In this document: positions 1-11,159 of the stretch, piece after piece | Position numbering within the stretch: the stretch's first letter is position 1 | Layout: every line of letters starts with the position of its first letter | Source: Porphyra umbilicalis | Lineage: Eukaryota; Rhodophyta; Bangiophyceae; Bangiales; Bangiaceae | Direction: 5' to 3' | Assembly (NCBI GenBank): GCA_002049455.2 | Contig: KV918996.1 | Location: 60,586-124,585 of the forward strand | Length of the DNA: 64,000 bases | Notes under the pieces: generated by a model | The model's database searches: none | What the model was told of the DNA's origin: nothing | The model's input: only the letters and a program-made list of their open reading frames with translations | Position numbers and translations under genes: made by a program

Positions 1-159
1 ACTTATTGACGTCCATGGAAACAGCAACGCCCTCAACCTACTCAGACGAGTTCACTGTCGGCAAGAGCCCCTAAGGAAGGAATCTGCCTAGTCTTCGAGG
101 TTGTCTCCGATCCCGATGCAAGGCTTTGTGCGGATCGCCAGCAATCTTGCATGTGAACT

Positions 160-360
160 CGGCCTCTGATTGGCTGGGGCGGCACTGCGGTGACCGTATC
201 AGAGGGACTCTGACGCTGACCGTGTTTCTACCCTCAGCCGACGTGTCTTGAGACGATTTTCATTGGTTAAAAGCCGTGTCCGCATTGTTCTGCTCGTGTA
301 CCCTTGTGTTTCCAGCATTATGATTGGTTGGTGGTGGCCTCTTCTCCTATAAATCCCCCC
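160..360 (+). promoter_or_regulatory. Putative core promoter with CCAAT boxes and TATA box
   Basis: Three ATTGGCT/ATTGGTT motifs lie at 169-175, 262-268 and 323-329. A TATAAAT lies at 348-354, about 20 bases after the last of them. This is the classical eukaryotic CCAAT-TATA arrangement on the plus strand. It sits just upstream of the GC-rich coding-like block that follows, so it may drive the ARM-like frame beginning near 703. Seen: the motifs and their spacing. Inferred: promoter function. ATTGGCT also occurs inside several MITEs of this window, so the boxes alone are weak evidence. Confidence 0.4.
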
Positions 361-702
361 AGATCACTTGGGGGGGCAGGAGATGCTCCAACCGCCACGA
401 CCTCAGGCGGCCGGCGCCCATCTCCCGCACACGCGTTGGCCCCGACTGTGGCCATGGTCTTTGCGGTTGCGGAGATGTAGACGGTGGCTGTGGCTTCGGC
501 GGAGGCGGCGGCGGCGTGGGGAGGGGGGGGCTTGGGCGGCAGGACGGGAGCAAGATTACCGCGGCGCTGACGCAGGCAACAGCCGCCGACGGGGACGAGG
601 ACGGGGATGGCGACGGTAACGGCGGCGGCGGCGTCCTCAAGGTGTCCTTCGCGACGGTGAGGGCGGCAGCGGCGGCCATTGGCGAAAGCGACGGCGACAA
701 AG

Positions 703-1850
703 ATGGCGGCGGCGGCGGCGGCGAACCCCCTCGCAACCCTGAAGGGCCTCGTGAGGCTGCTGACGGCGCAGCTGTCGGCGAGCGCGCCGGCGGCTGGGCG
801 GCGGCAACTGGCCGTCCTCGCCTGCTACGACGAGTGCACGTACGCGCTCGTCAGGCGCGCGCTTGAGGAGGGGGCGGCGGCGTTGGCTCGCGGAGGCCGT
901 GGCTCTGGCGATGCGGCCGGCGCGGCGGCGGCGGCCGCAGCCGCGGGCGCCCTCCACCGCCTTGCCGCCGACGTGCAGGCGGCGGCGGTGGCGGGCGGCG
1001 GGGGCACGCTTGCCGCCCGCGTCTACGTCGCACGCTAAGCGATTGTCATGGCAGCGCCCGTCGGCCGCCACCGGGCGTCGTCGCCGGCCCTCGTCGACGC
1101 CCTCCTCTGCGTGTCGGTCGTAGAGGCGGCCTCGGCGGGGGCGGGGGGGGGGGGGGTCGACGCTCCCGCTCACCGTGCTGACGACGCTGCGCTCTGATTT
1201 CGCGCCACGCCCGGCGCGGCGGGCGGGGGGGGGGCCGGCCTCGTTGGCTGCGGTGGAGGGGGGTCGGGGGAGGGGGAACTGGCCTCGTCGGCGGCAGTTG
1301 GGGCGGGGGGGGGGGGGCGGGGAGGGGTGCCGCCTGTGAGGAGGGGGGGGCGGGCGCGGCGGCCCCCACTCCTGCCGACGCGGCGCCGTCGACGGCGCCT
1401 GGGTGGATGCTCTGCCTGCCCGCCGTCACCGACGGGCTGCTGCGCGCGCTGTTTGCACCGGGCGGCGCCGCGGCCCGCACGCGAGCAGTGCGGCAGGTGC
1501 TCGTGCTCCTGCTCGCGCGGGCGGCGTCTGTGCCGCTGCCGGGCGCGGCGGGGGCGAAATGCGGGTGCGGGTGCTGGAGCGGGTGCGGGAGCGGGGGGGG
1601 GGGCGACGCGGAGTCTGCTGCTGCGGGCGGCGGCGCCGGCGGGGGCGCCCCCCCGACTCCCCCGCCGGCCCCCGCGTCCGCGGCGGCCGCCGTCTCCGAT
1701 GGGCACCCGGCCGCACCCTCGCCGCTGCCGCCGCTGCCGACGTCGCCACCGCCGACGCCGCCCTGTTTGACGCCACTCGCGACGCGCTCGACGCAGCGGC
1801 CGCGGAGGCCGCCACGGCGCGGGGTGGCGCTTGTGACCAACAGATATGTC
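703..1850 (+). pseudogene. Decayed Ala-rich armadillo-like repeat gene
   Basis: From ATG 703 the frame reads an Ala/Leu-rich helical-repeat-like protein, with segments such as LAVLACYDECTYALVRRAL. It meets TAA at 1036-1038, but the same frame continues with similar Ala/Leu-rich sequence to about 1140 (for example SSPALVDALLCVSVVEAAS). Related helical segments then reappear in other frames: 1407-1500 (AVTDGLLRALFAPGG, VRQVLVLLLARA) and 1740-1850 (ADVATADAALFDATRDALDA). The frame changes fall next to G homopolymers around 1141-1156, 1209-1330 and 1587-1605. The GC-rich block stops abruptly near 1850. ARM-like repeats are my reading of the pattern, not a domain match. It is either a pseudogene truncated by inserted DNA or a real gene broken by homopolymer sequencing errors. 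Confidence 0.4.
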
Positions 1851-2176
1851 CGGTGGGCGCTTTCCTGTCGCGTGATCCACAATGTCATTTGACTGACATT
1901 GTTGGTCGCGTGTCAGTCAACAATTTATGGAATACTAGATCCAAACTTTTGCCATGGAAAATTGCAATTGAACAGAATGCTCCGCATGTTTGTTCCGTAT
2001 CCGGCAAGGCCGGATGCTTATCCGCTGCCGGCGTGCTCCCATGGGGCTCTCGTCTTCGACACATTTAGCCCCCCTGCGCGACACGTTGACGATACTCGAC
2101 CGCTGTGTGCCGCCAATGTGTCGCCAAGAAGGAACCAAGAATTCTCCTAGGGCACGACCGCCGACGACCTGTTCTA
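1851..2176. other. AT-richer stretch without recognisable gene
   Basis: Base composition drops sharply from the GC-rich block on the left. Open frames are short and overlap on both strands, and none looks like a protein family. The abrupt change suggests inserted DNA, but I could not define its left end. Confidence 0.4.
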
Positions 2177-2576
2177 TTGCTGATGCCCGAATTGTGTCCT
2201 GGGGGACAGAGGCAGAGACTGATTGTGAATAACAGCACTCTTTTGGTCTTAAACGACAGTAAGAAGGCATCGAAGCCAATAGAAAGCCCGAATTCGGTGC
2301 CAGGACTTTGCATCCAGCAAAACTCACTGTTTGTTGCCCCTTTATCCGATTCTTTTTGGCACGGAGCAAGCTGCCCGCGCGAGATCTTGAGATTTTCTAC
2401 TGTCACCTCGCCAGAAGTGCAGAAAAAATGAGCAGCTGATGTTGATTTCCAGGCTGGATGGGCACATGTAAGCAATCAGGAGCACCAAGTCAGTCCCAGG
2501 GGCGCATCTGCTTTGTGGAGAGAGTCGGTCCGCATGTCAGTCTCTGTCCACCAGGACACTATTCGGAGATTAGCAA
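2177..2576. mobile_element. MITE with TIR TTGCTRATCYCCGAA and TA target site
   Basis: The left end (from 2177) and the reverse complement of the right end (to 2576) match over about 30 bases with scattered mismatches. Both begin TTGCT and share GTGTCCTGG followed by GGACAGAG. TA dinucleotides flank both ends (2175-2176 and 2577-2578), as expected for a Tc1/mariner-type target duplication. The 400-bp interior has no coding potential, so this is a non-autonomous element. Confidence 0.6.
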
Positions 2577-2591
2577 TACACAGTTGTTCTT

Positions 2592-2625
2592 GTCGGGATC
2601 GGCCAAAATTGGGGAGACTGTAATA
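2592..2625 (-). repeat. Terminal fragment of the 161-bp MITE family
   Basis: This stretch is the reverse complement of the left terminus of the 161-bp MITE found complete at 30279-30439 and 41284-41444. It carries GGATCGGCCAAAATT followed by GGGGAGACTG and ends in TAATA. Only one terminus is present. Confidence 0.55.
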
Positions 2626-4599
2626 ACACTCTTGGGCTTACGTCAGAATCAGCGGATCTGCGGGGCGAAGCACTTTGGCAGCGATAATGGGCGTCACGAC
2701 AGTCGGCTACCCATGGCGAACTGCCCTGCCAACTTGAAAGACATGCATGTCGGTGCGGGCAGGCATGTAGGCAGCGATGATGAGCGTCGGGCCGGTTGGT
2801 AGCCGGCGGCGACCGCCAATACCGACTTCACCGAGACGGAGGTAGTTGAGAGTGACCATGTAGGCGGCAACGGTGGGCGCCGGCCGGATCGCCAGCTGGT
2901 GGCAGCCGCCAATAGTGGGGCTAAGCACAGAAAGATCTGTAGTGTGGTCCACTGGGGTTGTGATTGTGGTCGCCAGGGGTGCGAACAGGAGCAAGCGTCC
3001 AACAACGAGGCGGCCGCCAACGGTGGCGGTTGAACGGGGTTGATGCCTGATGGTGGTGTTTTCTTCACTGGTGTTGGTTCAGCCGGCGGAGGAGCTGGCG
3101 TCGGTGAAGGCGATGGGACAGGATTCATTCCTGATGGTGGTGGTCCCGCCGCCTATGTTGGCGCTGCCGGCAGCCGGGCTGCTTGCGGTGGGGGCGGTAG
3201 AACGGGTCTGACAGGCGATAGAGGCAGAGCTACGCCGCCGGCGGTGCTGCGGCCGGCGGTAGTCCGCAGAGCAATGCGAACAGTCTTGGCGATAGCGACG
3301 GGCCTCCGGCGGTTGTGGCCGCCCCTGTGATCGCGCCGGCCGGCGCGCTTCCTGCTGGAAGTTGTGGCCACGCGATGAGCGCTGAGAGAGAGGCACGGGA
3401 CGAGGAGGCGCACGAGCGCCCGAGGCATGACCTTGCTGAACACGTGTGGGTGGAAATAAGTACGCTTCTGACGCCCTACGTGGAAGTATAAAATGTTTTT
3501 CCCTGCTGCGCACGTTTTTTTTTTCCTTCGACACTGTCGTCAGAAGGGGATCTTTTAGAAGTTGATCCGTCCCGTTGGCGGCCTTGGCAGCGGCAAAGGC
3601 GGCGTGTCTTGAGCCGGCGGCCTCCCTGCCTGCAGTACACGAGCAGGTGGCCGGGCTGGCGTACCCCGCCGCCGGCACTTGATGGGGCGGCAACGGATCC
3701 TGCATTGATTGCGGCAGACCCGCCGCCGGCATTGCTGAGACCGTCGTGTGGCGCCGGGAGAGGAGGTGGCTGGCAGCGCTGGCGTTTGTATGAGAAGTGG
3801 CGGAGCTGCGTGTCGGGGTGGGCGGTAAACGGGGTCATCAACTGAAAGTGACTGCCCCGCCGCCGGTGTTGGCGACAGCGGCGGCGCACGTGTGTGGCGG
3901 GCATGGGAAGGGTAGGATTGCTGCCGGCGTCGGTATGGCCGGCGGTGGCTCTGCGTGGTGGTAGGGGCGGTGGGTGAGGGAGGCAACTAGCTGCGACTGG
4001 CCCGCCGCCGGCGGCGGCGAGACCGGCGACAGGTGCGTCTGGCGGGGCGGGGCACTCGTGTGTTTCCGCCGGCGTTTGTGCGGCCATCGGCGGCCACTTG
4101 GCGGGGCGGGCTGCTGCCTGGGTCTCTGTGGCCGGCGTTGTCTGTGCGCGTTGGGGGGGGCGGCGGGCAACGGAGGCGCTCACTTGTTTATGTTCCGCCG
4201 CCAGTGTCGAAAATACCGGCGGCGCGTGCTCGGGGCGGGCATCGGGCTGGGCGAACTGTCGCCGGCGTCTGTATGGCCGGCGGCGGCTGTGCGTATTGGG
4301 AAAGGCGGCGGGCAAGGGAGGGGACAAGAGGTGAGTGGCCCGTAGCAGTCGTTGGCGAGACCGGGGGCGGGTGTTTGGAGAGCGGAGGAGACCGTGTGTG
4401 TTGGTGTTTTGCCGCCGGAGTTCGTGCGCCGACATGTGCGGGGGGTGTAGCGCCCGTCGGCGGTATTTGTGCGATGATATCCTCAGTGGCCGAAGGTGCA
4501 GGGGATCCCAAGGGATGCTGCGCATTCGTGGTAGGATACGCGGTCCACAGAAGTAAGAACATAAAACCATCCCAACGTGGAAAGAAAACCTTTGGCACG
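2626..4599. other. No convincing gene; degenerate GC-rich repeats
   Basis: Long minus-strand frames exist (for example 3476-4630), but they are His/Arg/Pro-rich translations of imperfect GGCGG/CCGCCGG repeats. Between about 3600 and 4350 the same phrases recur with drift (CCGCCGCCGG, GGTGTTGGCGACAGCGG, GTATGGCCGGCGG). This looks like an eroded minisatellite. I see no promoter, RNA gene or domain here. Confidence 0.4.
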
Positions 4600-6057
4600 C
4601 TACAGTACAAAGCACATACACCTGAAACACAACAAGGACTCGGAGTGGTCATTGTCCTCCCCGGACTTTTCAACAGCACAGGGGGGGTCGTCCGCTGCCT
4701 TTTTTAGGTGCATGGGCACCAAGTACACCTCATAGTCATCTTCTGAGGTTGTCGACCCGGCAGCAAGTGCAGCCGCCGCCTTCGCCTGCTTCGTCGCCTG
4801 GGACCGAGCGCCACGGCTCGGCGTGCCTCGGCCGGTTGTCTTGGAAACAGGAGCTGTCGTTGGAGGCGCCGCCAGCGTGTTGTCCATAGACGCCGGCGGC
4901 GATGGCACCTCGGACTCGACTGCCGCCGGCTTATTGCCTACCGGCGGCGGTGCATACACCTCCGACACGGCCGCCAATGCGGTCGACCACCCCGCGTTCA
5001 CCTCGGACCCGACTGCCGCCAGCTTGTTTCCGACCGGCGGTGGCGGATACACCTCCGACACGGTCGCTGGTGCGGTCGACGACCCCGCGTCCGTCGCCAA
5101 GTCGGCGGCCGTCCCCGCCGGACCCGACGACATCGCCTGTGGGGACGAGGACAAGTGCATCCCAGCCGCTGGCATCAGCTTGCGCGCGTGCATAACGCGG
5201 AACGCCATCGTCTCCGGGGTGTCGCGCATCTCAGCCGTGTTGAAATTCGCAACAGTTGTCCGCTCCGTCGTTGCCCGCGCCAGCGCCAGCAGAGTGGCCG
5301 AGCTGTCTTTAAGCGTCCGCGACGCGCGGATGTCTTCCCTCGTCTCCCGCTTGACCTCCATGGAACCGCGCGGACGTGATTGAAAAGCGCCCGCCGCCGG
5401 CGGCCCGTTGTCGTTCTCTTCCGAGCCGCTTGGGGAGGCCCGGCCACCGGCAGACGCGCTGGAGGAGCCGGCGCGGCCAGCGCCGCCGTCTGCGGCGGCG
5501 GCCCCGGCGGCGAGACTTAACTGGTCAACGTGGCGCAACACCCGCCGACGCGGTACCTACGGTCAGGAGGTTTGCTTCGCCTTCCTCTTGGTTGTTTTTA
5601 CCTTCGCCTCGTCAGACACGCGGTCCTTCTGCATCGCGTCGTAAATGTTGAGCCCGCTAAAGCGTGCCCCAGCGGCCCCTATCAAGTCCTCGTCGCGCGG
5701 GTTTCCTGTCAGCGACAGCCGCTTAACGGCCAAGTAGTGCGAGATAACCTCGCTCACCCCCCCCAGGATCTTGTCCCACTGCTTTTGCACCCCCCCGACA
5801 ACGCGCTCAGTGCGCCGTCGCGCTCCAGGGCGACCGGCCAATGAGCGCTTTCATTCTGCGACCACCTCCGCCCAAAAGGCTGTCCCCATCTGGTCCGAAA
5901 CCCTCACAGCGTCCAGAGATGTTTAAAGATAGGCCCTGCTGAGGGCCACCCGCTCCTCGGCCGTCCCTCCAAGCCCAGCCCCCATGGTAGCTGGCGCGTA
6001 GGTTGCGGCAAGCACGTCGGCGTCCTCGCCGCCGCCTACAGGTGGGAAAGGGGGCAT
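4600..6057 (-). pseudogene. Myb/SANT-like (NAM-associated type) DNA-binding protein, broken
   Basis: Reading leftwards from ATG 6057 there is a short acidic Pro/Gly leader. Next comes a helical block resembling the Myb/SANT domain of plant-type NAM-associated proteins, with EERVALSRAYL, then TAFWAEVVAE, then VQKQWDKIL and DEDLIGAAGARFSGL. Two nonsense codons (TAA then TGA) interrupt this block in frame between about 5930 and 5840, so the copy is dead or mis-sequenced. The second half (5541-4600) may follow a short intron. It contains a tail resembling the NAM-associated C-terminus (RPRGSMEVKRE), two roughly 32-residue repeats around PPPVGNK, and an acidic end. Such proteins occur as host trihelix-like factors and as second proteins of PIF/Harbinger-type transposons, and I cannot tell which this was. 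Family assignment is from motif spacing only. Confidence 0.45.
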
Positions 6058-6159
6058 GAACTGACCACCCCGGCGACCGCCTAGACGGAAGGGCCGCCGC
6101 CGCCGGAAGGTGATGCGCTGTTACTGGCTGGCAGTGCTCGCGCAGCAGCCGGCGGCACT

Positions 6160-6990
6160 TGCACGTGCTTGCGGGGCGCGTCGCCGCCGGTACCGGCGGC
6201 CGGTGATGCGCCGCCGCCGGCTAATGGCGATTGCGCAGCAGCAGGTGGCGCTGGTCTGTACCGGCCAGGCTCGTCGCCACCAGTTCCGGCGGCCGGTGCC
6301 GCGCCGCCGCCGGCTCAAGGCGATCCGCCACCGCCGGAAAGTGGGGACGGAGCAGCAGCCGGCAGCCCCTGTCGGTCAATGCGGGGCGCGTCGCAGCCGG
6401 TACCGGCGGCCGGTGACGCGCCGCCGCCGGCTTGCGGGGGTTTGGCAGCAGCCGGCGGCATTTGTCCGTTCACTTCGAGCGCGTCGCCCTCGGTACCGGC
6501 GGCCGGTGTCACGCCGCCACCGGCGCGAAGCGATCCGCCGCCGCCGGCGAGTGGTGACGGAGCGGCAGCCGGCGGCCCTTGTCGGTCGGTGCGGGGCGCG
6601 TCGCCGCCGATACCGGCTGCCAGTGATGCGCTGCCGCCGGCTTACGGTGGTCTGGCGGCAGCCGGCGGCCCTTGGCCGTTCGCGCGGGGCGCGTTGCCGC
6701 CGGAACCGGCGGCCGGTGACGCGCCGCCGCCGGTGCGAAGCTATCCGTGGCCGCCGGCAAGCGGAGATGGAGCAGCTGCCGGCGGCACTTGCCCGTGGGT
6801 GCGGCGCGCTTCTCCGCCGGTACCGGCGGCTGGTGATGCGTAGCCGCCGGCTTGCCGCGCTTGGGCAGCAGTCGACGTCGCTTGTGCGCCACGGCCGGGC
6901 TCGTCGCAGCTGGTACCGGCGGCCGGTGCCGCGCCGCCGCCGCCTCGAGGCGGTCGGGCAGAGGCTTGTTTGTCGGCGTCGGGCACTTCG
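6160..6990. repeat. Higher-order minisatellite, alternating 93 and 117 bp
   Basis: The core ACCGGCGGCCGGTG recurs with its anchor base at 6191, 6284, 6401, 6494, 6611, 6704, 6821 and 6914. The intervals are 93, 117, 93, 117, 93, 117 and 93 bases. The true unit is therefore 210 bp made of two related halves, in about four copies. Both half-lengths are multiples of three, so every frame keeps register. The plus strand 6169-6843 reads Pro/Ala/Gly repeats of 31 and 39 residues around PVPAAGDAPPP. On the minus strand the block lies upstream of the Myb/SANT-like pseudogene and could encode a Pro/Ala-rich leader of that protein. Confidence 0.75.
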
Positions 6991-7292
6991 CCGCCAGTAA
7001 GCGGTTGTCTGCCCCCGTAGGCAGGTACTGCGCCATCGATAATTGGCGGCGCGTGTCCGACGCGGCGGGGCGTGTTCCCGACTGCTTGCTCCGCTTACCC
7101 ACCACCCTGTGGCGCGTGCCCGTCAGGAAGCTGTTCAAAACCGACAGACGGCACGCCTCCCCTGTCGCCGAAGGGCCCCCGACGCGCACCGTAGCCGCCG
7201 GCGTCCGAGAGTCTGGCACCAACCGGCGGCTGTGAATTGTCGCGGATCGGCTTAAAGTCGCCGGATTGGGCGGGTGCTCCACCCGGCAGCCC

Positions 7293-7793
7293 TCAGTTGT
7301 CGTGGGTTCCAGCGTCGCCGCCGGCTGGACGACTTGCGTGGCCTCCGGGCGGCCCCCAGTTTTCTTGGCGTGAAGCGTGGCCGCCGGATTGACGACTTGC
7401 TTGACTTCCCGGCGGCCCCCAGTTGTCGTGATGTGCTGCGTTGCCGCCGGGTTCACGACTTGCTTGGCCACCCGGCGGCCACCAATCCTCGCTATGTGGC
7501 TTAAAGCCGCCGTGCACGCATTTTCGCCTTGGTGAAGGCTGACAAAATGAAAGGAAGCCACCGCCGCCGTAGCCGCCGGGCTTTTGAGCTCCTTGACCGT
7601 GACAGCTCAGCAGCACCCACACGTTGCGGCGCGATGATCCGTCCCTGTCCCGCGAGGCCCGTCCCCGGCCGACATACTCGTGGTCCGGTTTGAACGGCGG
7701 GTCCCACTGGCCGCCGGCTTGAGATGACCGACCAGCCGGCGACGCCCAGACACACCGGCGAGGAGAAACTTGACGGCCGCCCGTATCCCACAC
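7293..7793 (-). other. Gly-rich repeat-coding frame (WGPPGG repeats)
   Basis: The minus-strand frame reads about four imperfect repeats of 22-23 residues with the pattern NWGPPGGHASR followed by GG and a DN pair, after a segment rich in Gly and Arg. The repetition is visible in the protein frame more clearly than in the DNA, which favours past coding. It lies upstream of, and on the same strand as, the Myb/SANT-like pseudogene and could be part of its leader or a separate gene. No start or splice sites could be fixed. Confidence 0.3.
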
Positions 7794-9839
7794 CAGACCG
7801 CCGTATCCGCCGCTGCCGTCGGGCGGTTGCTCCCAACGGCCGTCGGCTTGGTTATTCTGTCAGAGAGCCGGCGTCACCTACTCGTCACGCGGCGGCAGAG
7901 ACGGCCGTCCCGCTTCCGCGCCAAATTGCTCGCCACCTTGTTTGAGAATAGTGCTTGGTCGCGGCCCCCAACTGCCGCGTGTCGGCAGTGAAGATCGTCC
8001 CGCCACCCCGCCATAACTGCCGCCGCCCTAGTTCGGTGTAGGGTTGGGCGGCGGCACCCAGGTGCCGCTGGCTACAGGCGGTCCCTGGTTAGCCGGCGGC
8101 GCACAGCTACCAAACACAGGAAGCGCGGGCCCTTCGCGTGGTGGGGCCGTCGTTGAGCACTGTGGGCAACCCGCGAGATGGAAAGAGTGAGTGCACCGCG
8201 AAAGCACTGCGAGCCGCTCTTGATGACGACGAAGCTGGTCACGGCGACGCTCAGTGTAGCGCTCCCGGTCTGGCTAACGGGTCATGCTCGCAAAGGGTGT
8301 GGGAAAAAGAGGCCGGCTTCTGAAGGCCTGGGGTGGAGACGGGGACAAGTGGGGAATGGTGACCACAGCACACGGGCGCGCCGCCGGAGCTCGCGGTACA
8401 CCGGCGGCGTGCCGGTTGGAAGAGGCACGCGCGGGAAACAAGAAGGAGAGAATCAACACGAGAGGGACAGGGGGAGGGATGGGAGCCGCCGGCGTCTCCT
8501 GCTGAGGCACGCCGGCGGCGAGCACGTGATCGATGGCACGAAGGTGGTCGCTGGGGAGAGAGGGCGGGAGGGCGGCGCGCCCCCGCAAGTTGTGCCAGTG
8601 CTCGAGCGTATCCGGGGGGAGCCTGGTGGTCCCAACGACCTCGTGCGTGCTTGACGAGGGGGAGGGGCAAGGCGCAGAGCGCGGCGGGCCCGAAACACAC
8701 GAGGTGTCGTCGAGGGCGCACGAGGTGCGACACGAGCCCCGGGCGACGCCTCCCCAGCCGCAATCCACCGCGCAGCGCAGCACACAAAGCGGGGCGGACT
8801 GACGCGTGCACACCTCCTGCGGTGTTTCGCGCGCCCGCCATGGCCCCATCGTGTCCGAAAAAGGGTTGCACCCCCTCCCAATCCGCAGTAGTCATTGGGT
8901 GGCCCCAAAAGACAGGTTGGGCGGGATGGGGGCGCGCAGGACCCAGGAAGCAACACAATCTGATCGCGGGCCGGCCCACCCCTCGCCGCATTGGATCCGC
9001 CTCCCACCTGATGTTTTCAGAAACAAACCCGCGAGCCAATGACAAGACTCCATACGCATCCAATACTTTCAATATTTCCCCATGTTGAGCAAACAAATCG
9101 TCAGACTGGTTGCGGGATCGGACCAGTTTTCTGGCGTCGGACCAGCGACACTGCTCCAACGGAGTTTTGCATCAGCGCACCTTCAGGGCCTGCCGACGCA
9201 TTTTCCAACCCATGGCGTCGGCCACAGTTGCTTCTGGAAACCCCCGAAAGGCGGTTCGGAACGGACCGCTCGGTCCTTGACTCGGGCTTGTCGCGACAGC
9301 GCATTGCATGACGCACCCGTTCAGGAGACCTCGACCGACACCAGCGCTTCTGTGGTGTCCCGTGAGACTAGGGCCTGAGAGAAGTGTCCCAAGTTTCTTC
9401 CGCCGTGCTGACTCTGGACGCGTGGTGCGACCACTTCGTCCGATGTTCACGACTCGTGTCTCACTATTCGAGACGTGTGTGCCAAAAGTGCCCGTTATTG
9501 ACGCGATTTGGAAGGTTCCACTGGGACGAGAGACACTTCGACTCACGATCTCTTGCGCACGGCAGCCTTTTCGTCCGGTTTATCTCGGCATCGTGACTGC
9601 TTCACGATATGCATAAAGTTTGACAAGTTGGGGACGAACGTTGCTGTGCGCGCATCTCCCATCATTCTTTCCCCATCTGGTGATCACGTAGCCCCTGTTT
9701 TCGATAACTCCAGGACCGCGGAGGGCCTTTTTGGATGAGAAAAATGGGAGGCCGCTCACCGCCCTCCACGTAAGCAAACGCGGCATGTTTTATTTTGGAA
9801 ATCAGATCTTGGGGGAGACGTTGTTGGGTGTGCTCTAAG
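7794..9839. other. No recognisable gene
   Basis: Overlapping frames on both strands (for example 8251-9159 minus and 8651-9088 plus) are Arg/Pro/Ala-rich and show no domain or coding signature. I saw no TIR pair here. Confidence 0.35.
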
Positions 9840-9925
9840 ATGTGGGTACATTCGACGTGGGTCGGCGACCCACATTCTACCCACATTTGATACCCACGCC
9901 CGACTTGCCGACGCTCCCTAATGAC
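9840..9925 (-). repeat. Solo end related to the 904-bp element
   Basis: On the minus strand this reads GTCGGCAAGTCGGGCGTGGG, then ATCAAATGTGGG and GTCGCCGAC. This parallels the left terminus of the element at 29039, which reads TTCGGCAACTGCGACGTGGG, then ATCGGATGTGGG and GTCGCCCGAC. It is probably a decayed end or relative of that family. No partner end was found nearby. Confidence 0.4.
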
Positions 9926-11159
9926 TAGACGACGTGTAGCCTGAGTACAGCACGACACAACCGCAGCTCCTTGCATGAAACCGCTTTTGAGTGTCTTTGG
10001 TACGCTTGACGTCTGACCGACACGGCTCCCCAGAGAGCGACAATGCCTCGAGATTCCAATTAAATGCGTCGAGTGAATGATTTCATCTGAGTTGAATCTG
10101 ATTGTATTTTGATGGCCGCTTCTCGGTCGATTTACCACAACCTTTGGCATCAGTCGAACAGCGAGCGCTTTTGCTGCAGTCTTCGATGTGCATCGAAGTT
10201 CCGATCCTGTCGAACGCAGCGATGAGGTCCTCACGCGAGGGCCCGATGCACCTCGAATGAGGTACATTGTGGAATGGAGGAATTGTACACACCTTAGTGC
10301 TAATGATGGCGAGACTGTGAGACTTATAGATCGCCCTGTTGCAATCTCGGCGACTTGCTGGAGGATTTTCCGTGTGAGGTCCATCGGTGTGTGGCCCGGC
10401 CGGTTGCCTCGTCCTTCTCGTGAGCTGGCTCCAACCGTGCGGCGTCGTCTCGGCCCCCACCACCATGAATACTCACGACGTGTTTGTTCTTCCTGTGCTG
10501 CTTTTTCTTTGACAATTTCGGCGTTTGTGATTATATCTGCCTGGGCGTTTGTGCATCATTCCGTTCATTGTGGTGGGCATGCCCGATCGGTTCGCAGTCC
10601 TTGTTATATTTATTTTCTCTGCTTGCCATGTATGCCGATTCGCATTGACTCGTGTATCTTCCTTCGTGCGTGCTCTCTAACATTGCCTGTTTCGGCGTGC
10701 GCCTGCTTTTTCTGTTTGCTCTTGTTTCCCGCTTCCAACTGTACGCGTCGACCCGTCTTCTATTCCTTGAAGATAACCTTCTTACCCTCAACGTCAGTCG
10801 GTATGCTCCCGAAGGTAAAGAAGGAAGCGAAAGGGGGGGAAGGAGGATGTTGTCCGGCGGTTCGGCGAAGAGGAAAGGTTGGTCCGAGTGGAGGGTGGCT
10901 GGCTCGGCGATCTGATTGATTGAGACGAATGCCACGGCCTCTCTCCTTGCTCTATTCTGACTTCGTTCATGCGCTAGTTGTCCTCTGTTCATGCGCTAGT
11001 CGTCTTTTGTATGTGTACTCGTTCTGCGTCGTGCCTGTCCTTTCTTGCCGTTGCTCGTGCGCCCATTGCCTTAGCATAAGATCTCACCTCTGCACCTCGC
11101 CCACTTCACTGACAGCAGCACAGATTCAATCAAGAATTCCAGGTACCTGCGTGCAATAC
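9926..11159. other. No recognisable gene
   Basis: A 243-residue plus frame (10188-10919) is Cys/Ser/Phe-rich and looks like translated pyrimidine-rich DNA, not a protein. Nothing else is supported. Confidence 0.35.

Noticed and set aside
10188-10919. 243-codon plus frame with hydrophobic stretches
   Set aside because: Composition is that of pyrimidine-rich DNA (Phe, Ser, Cys, Leu); it starts and ends without coding signature and shows no family pattern.
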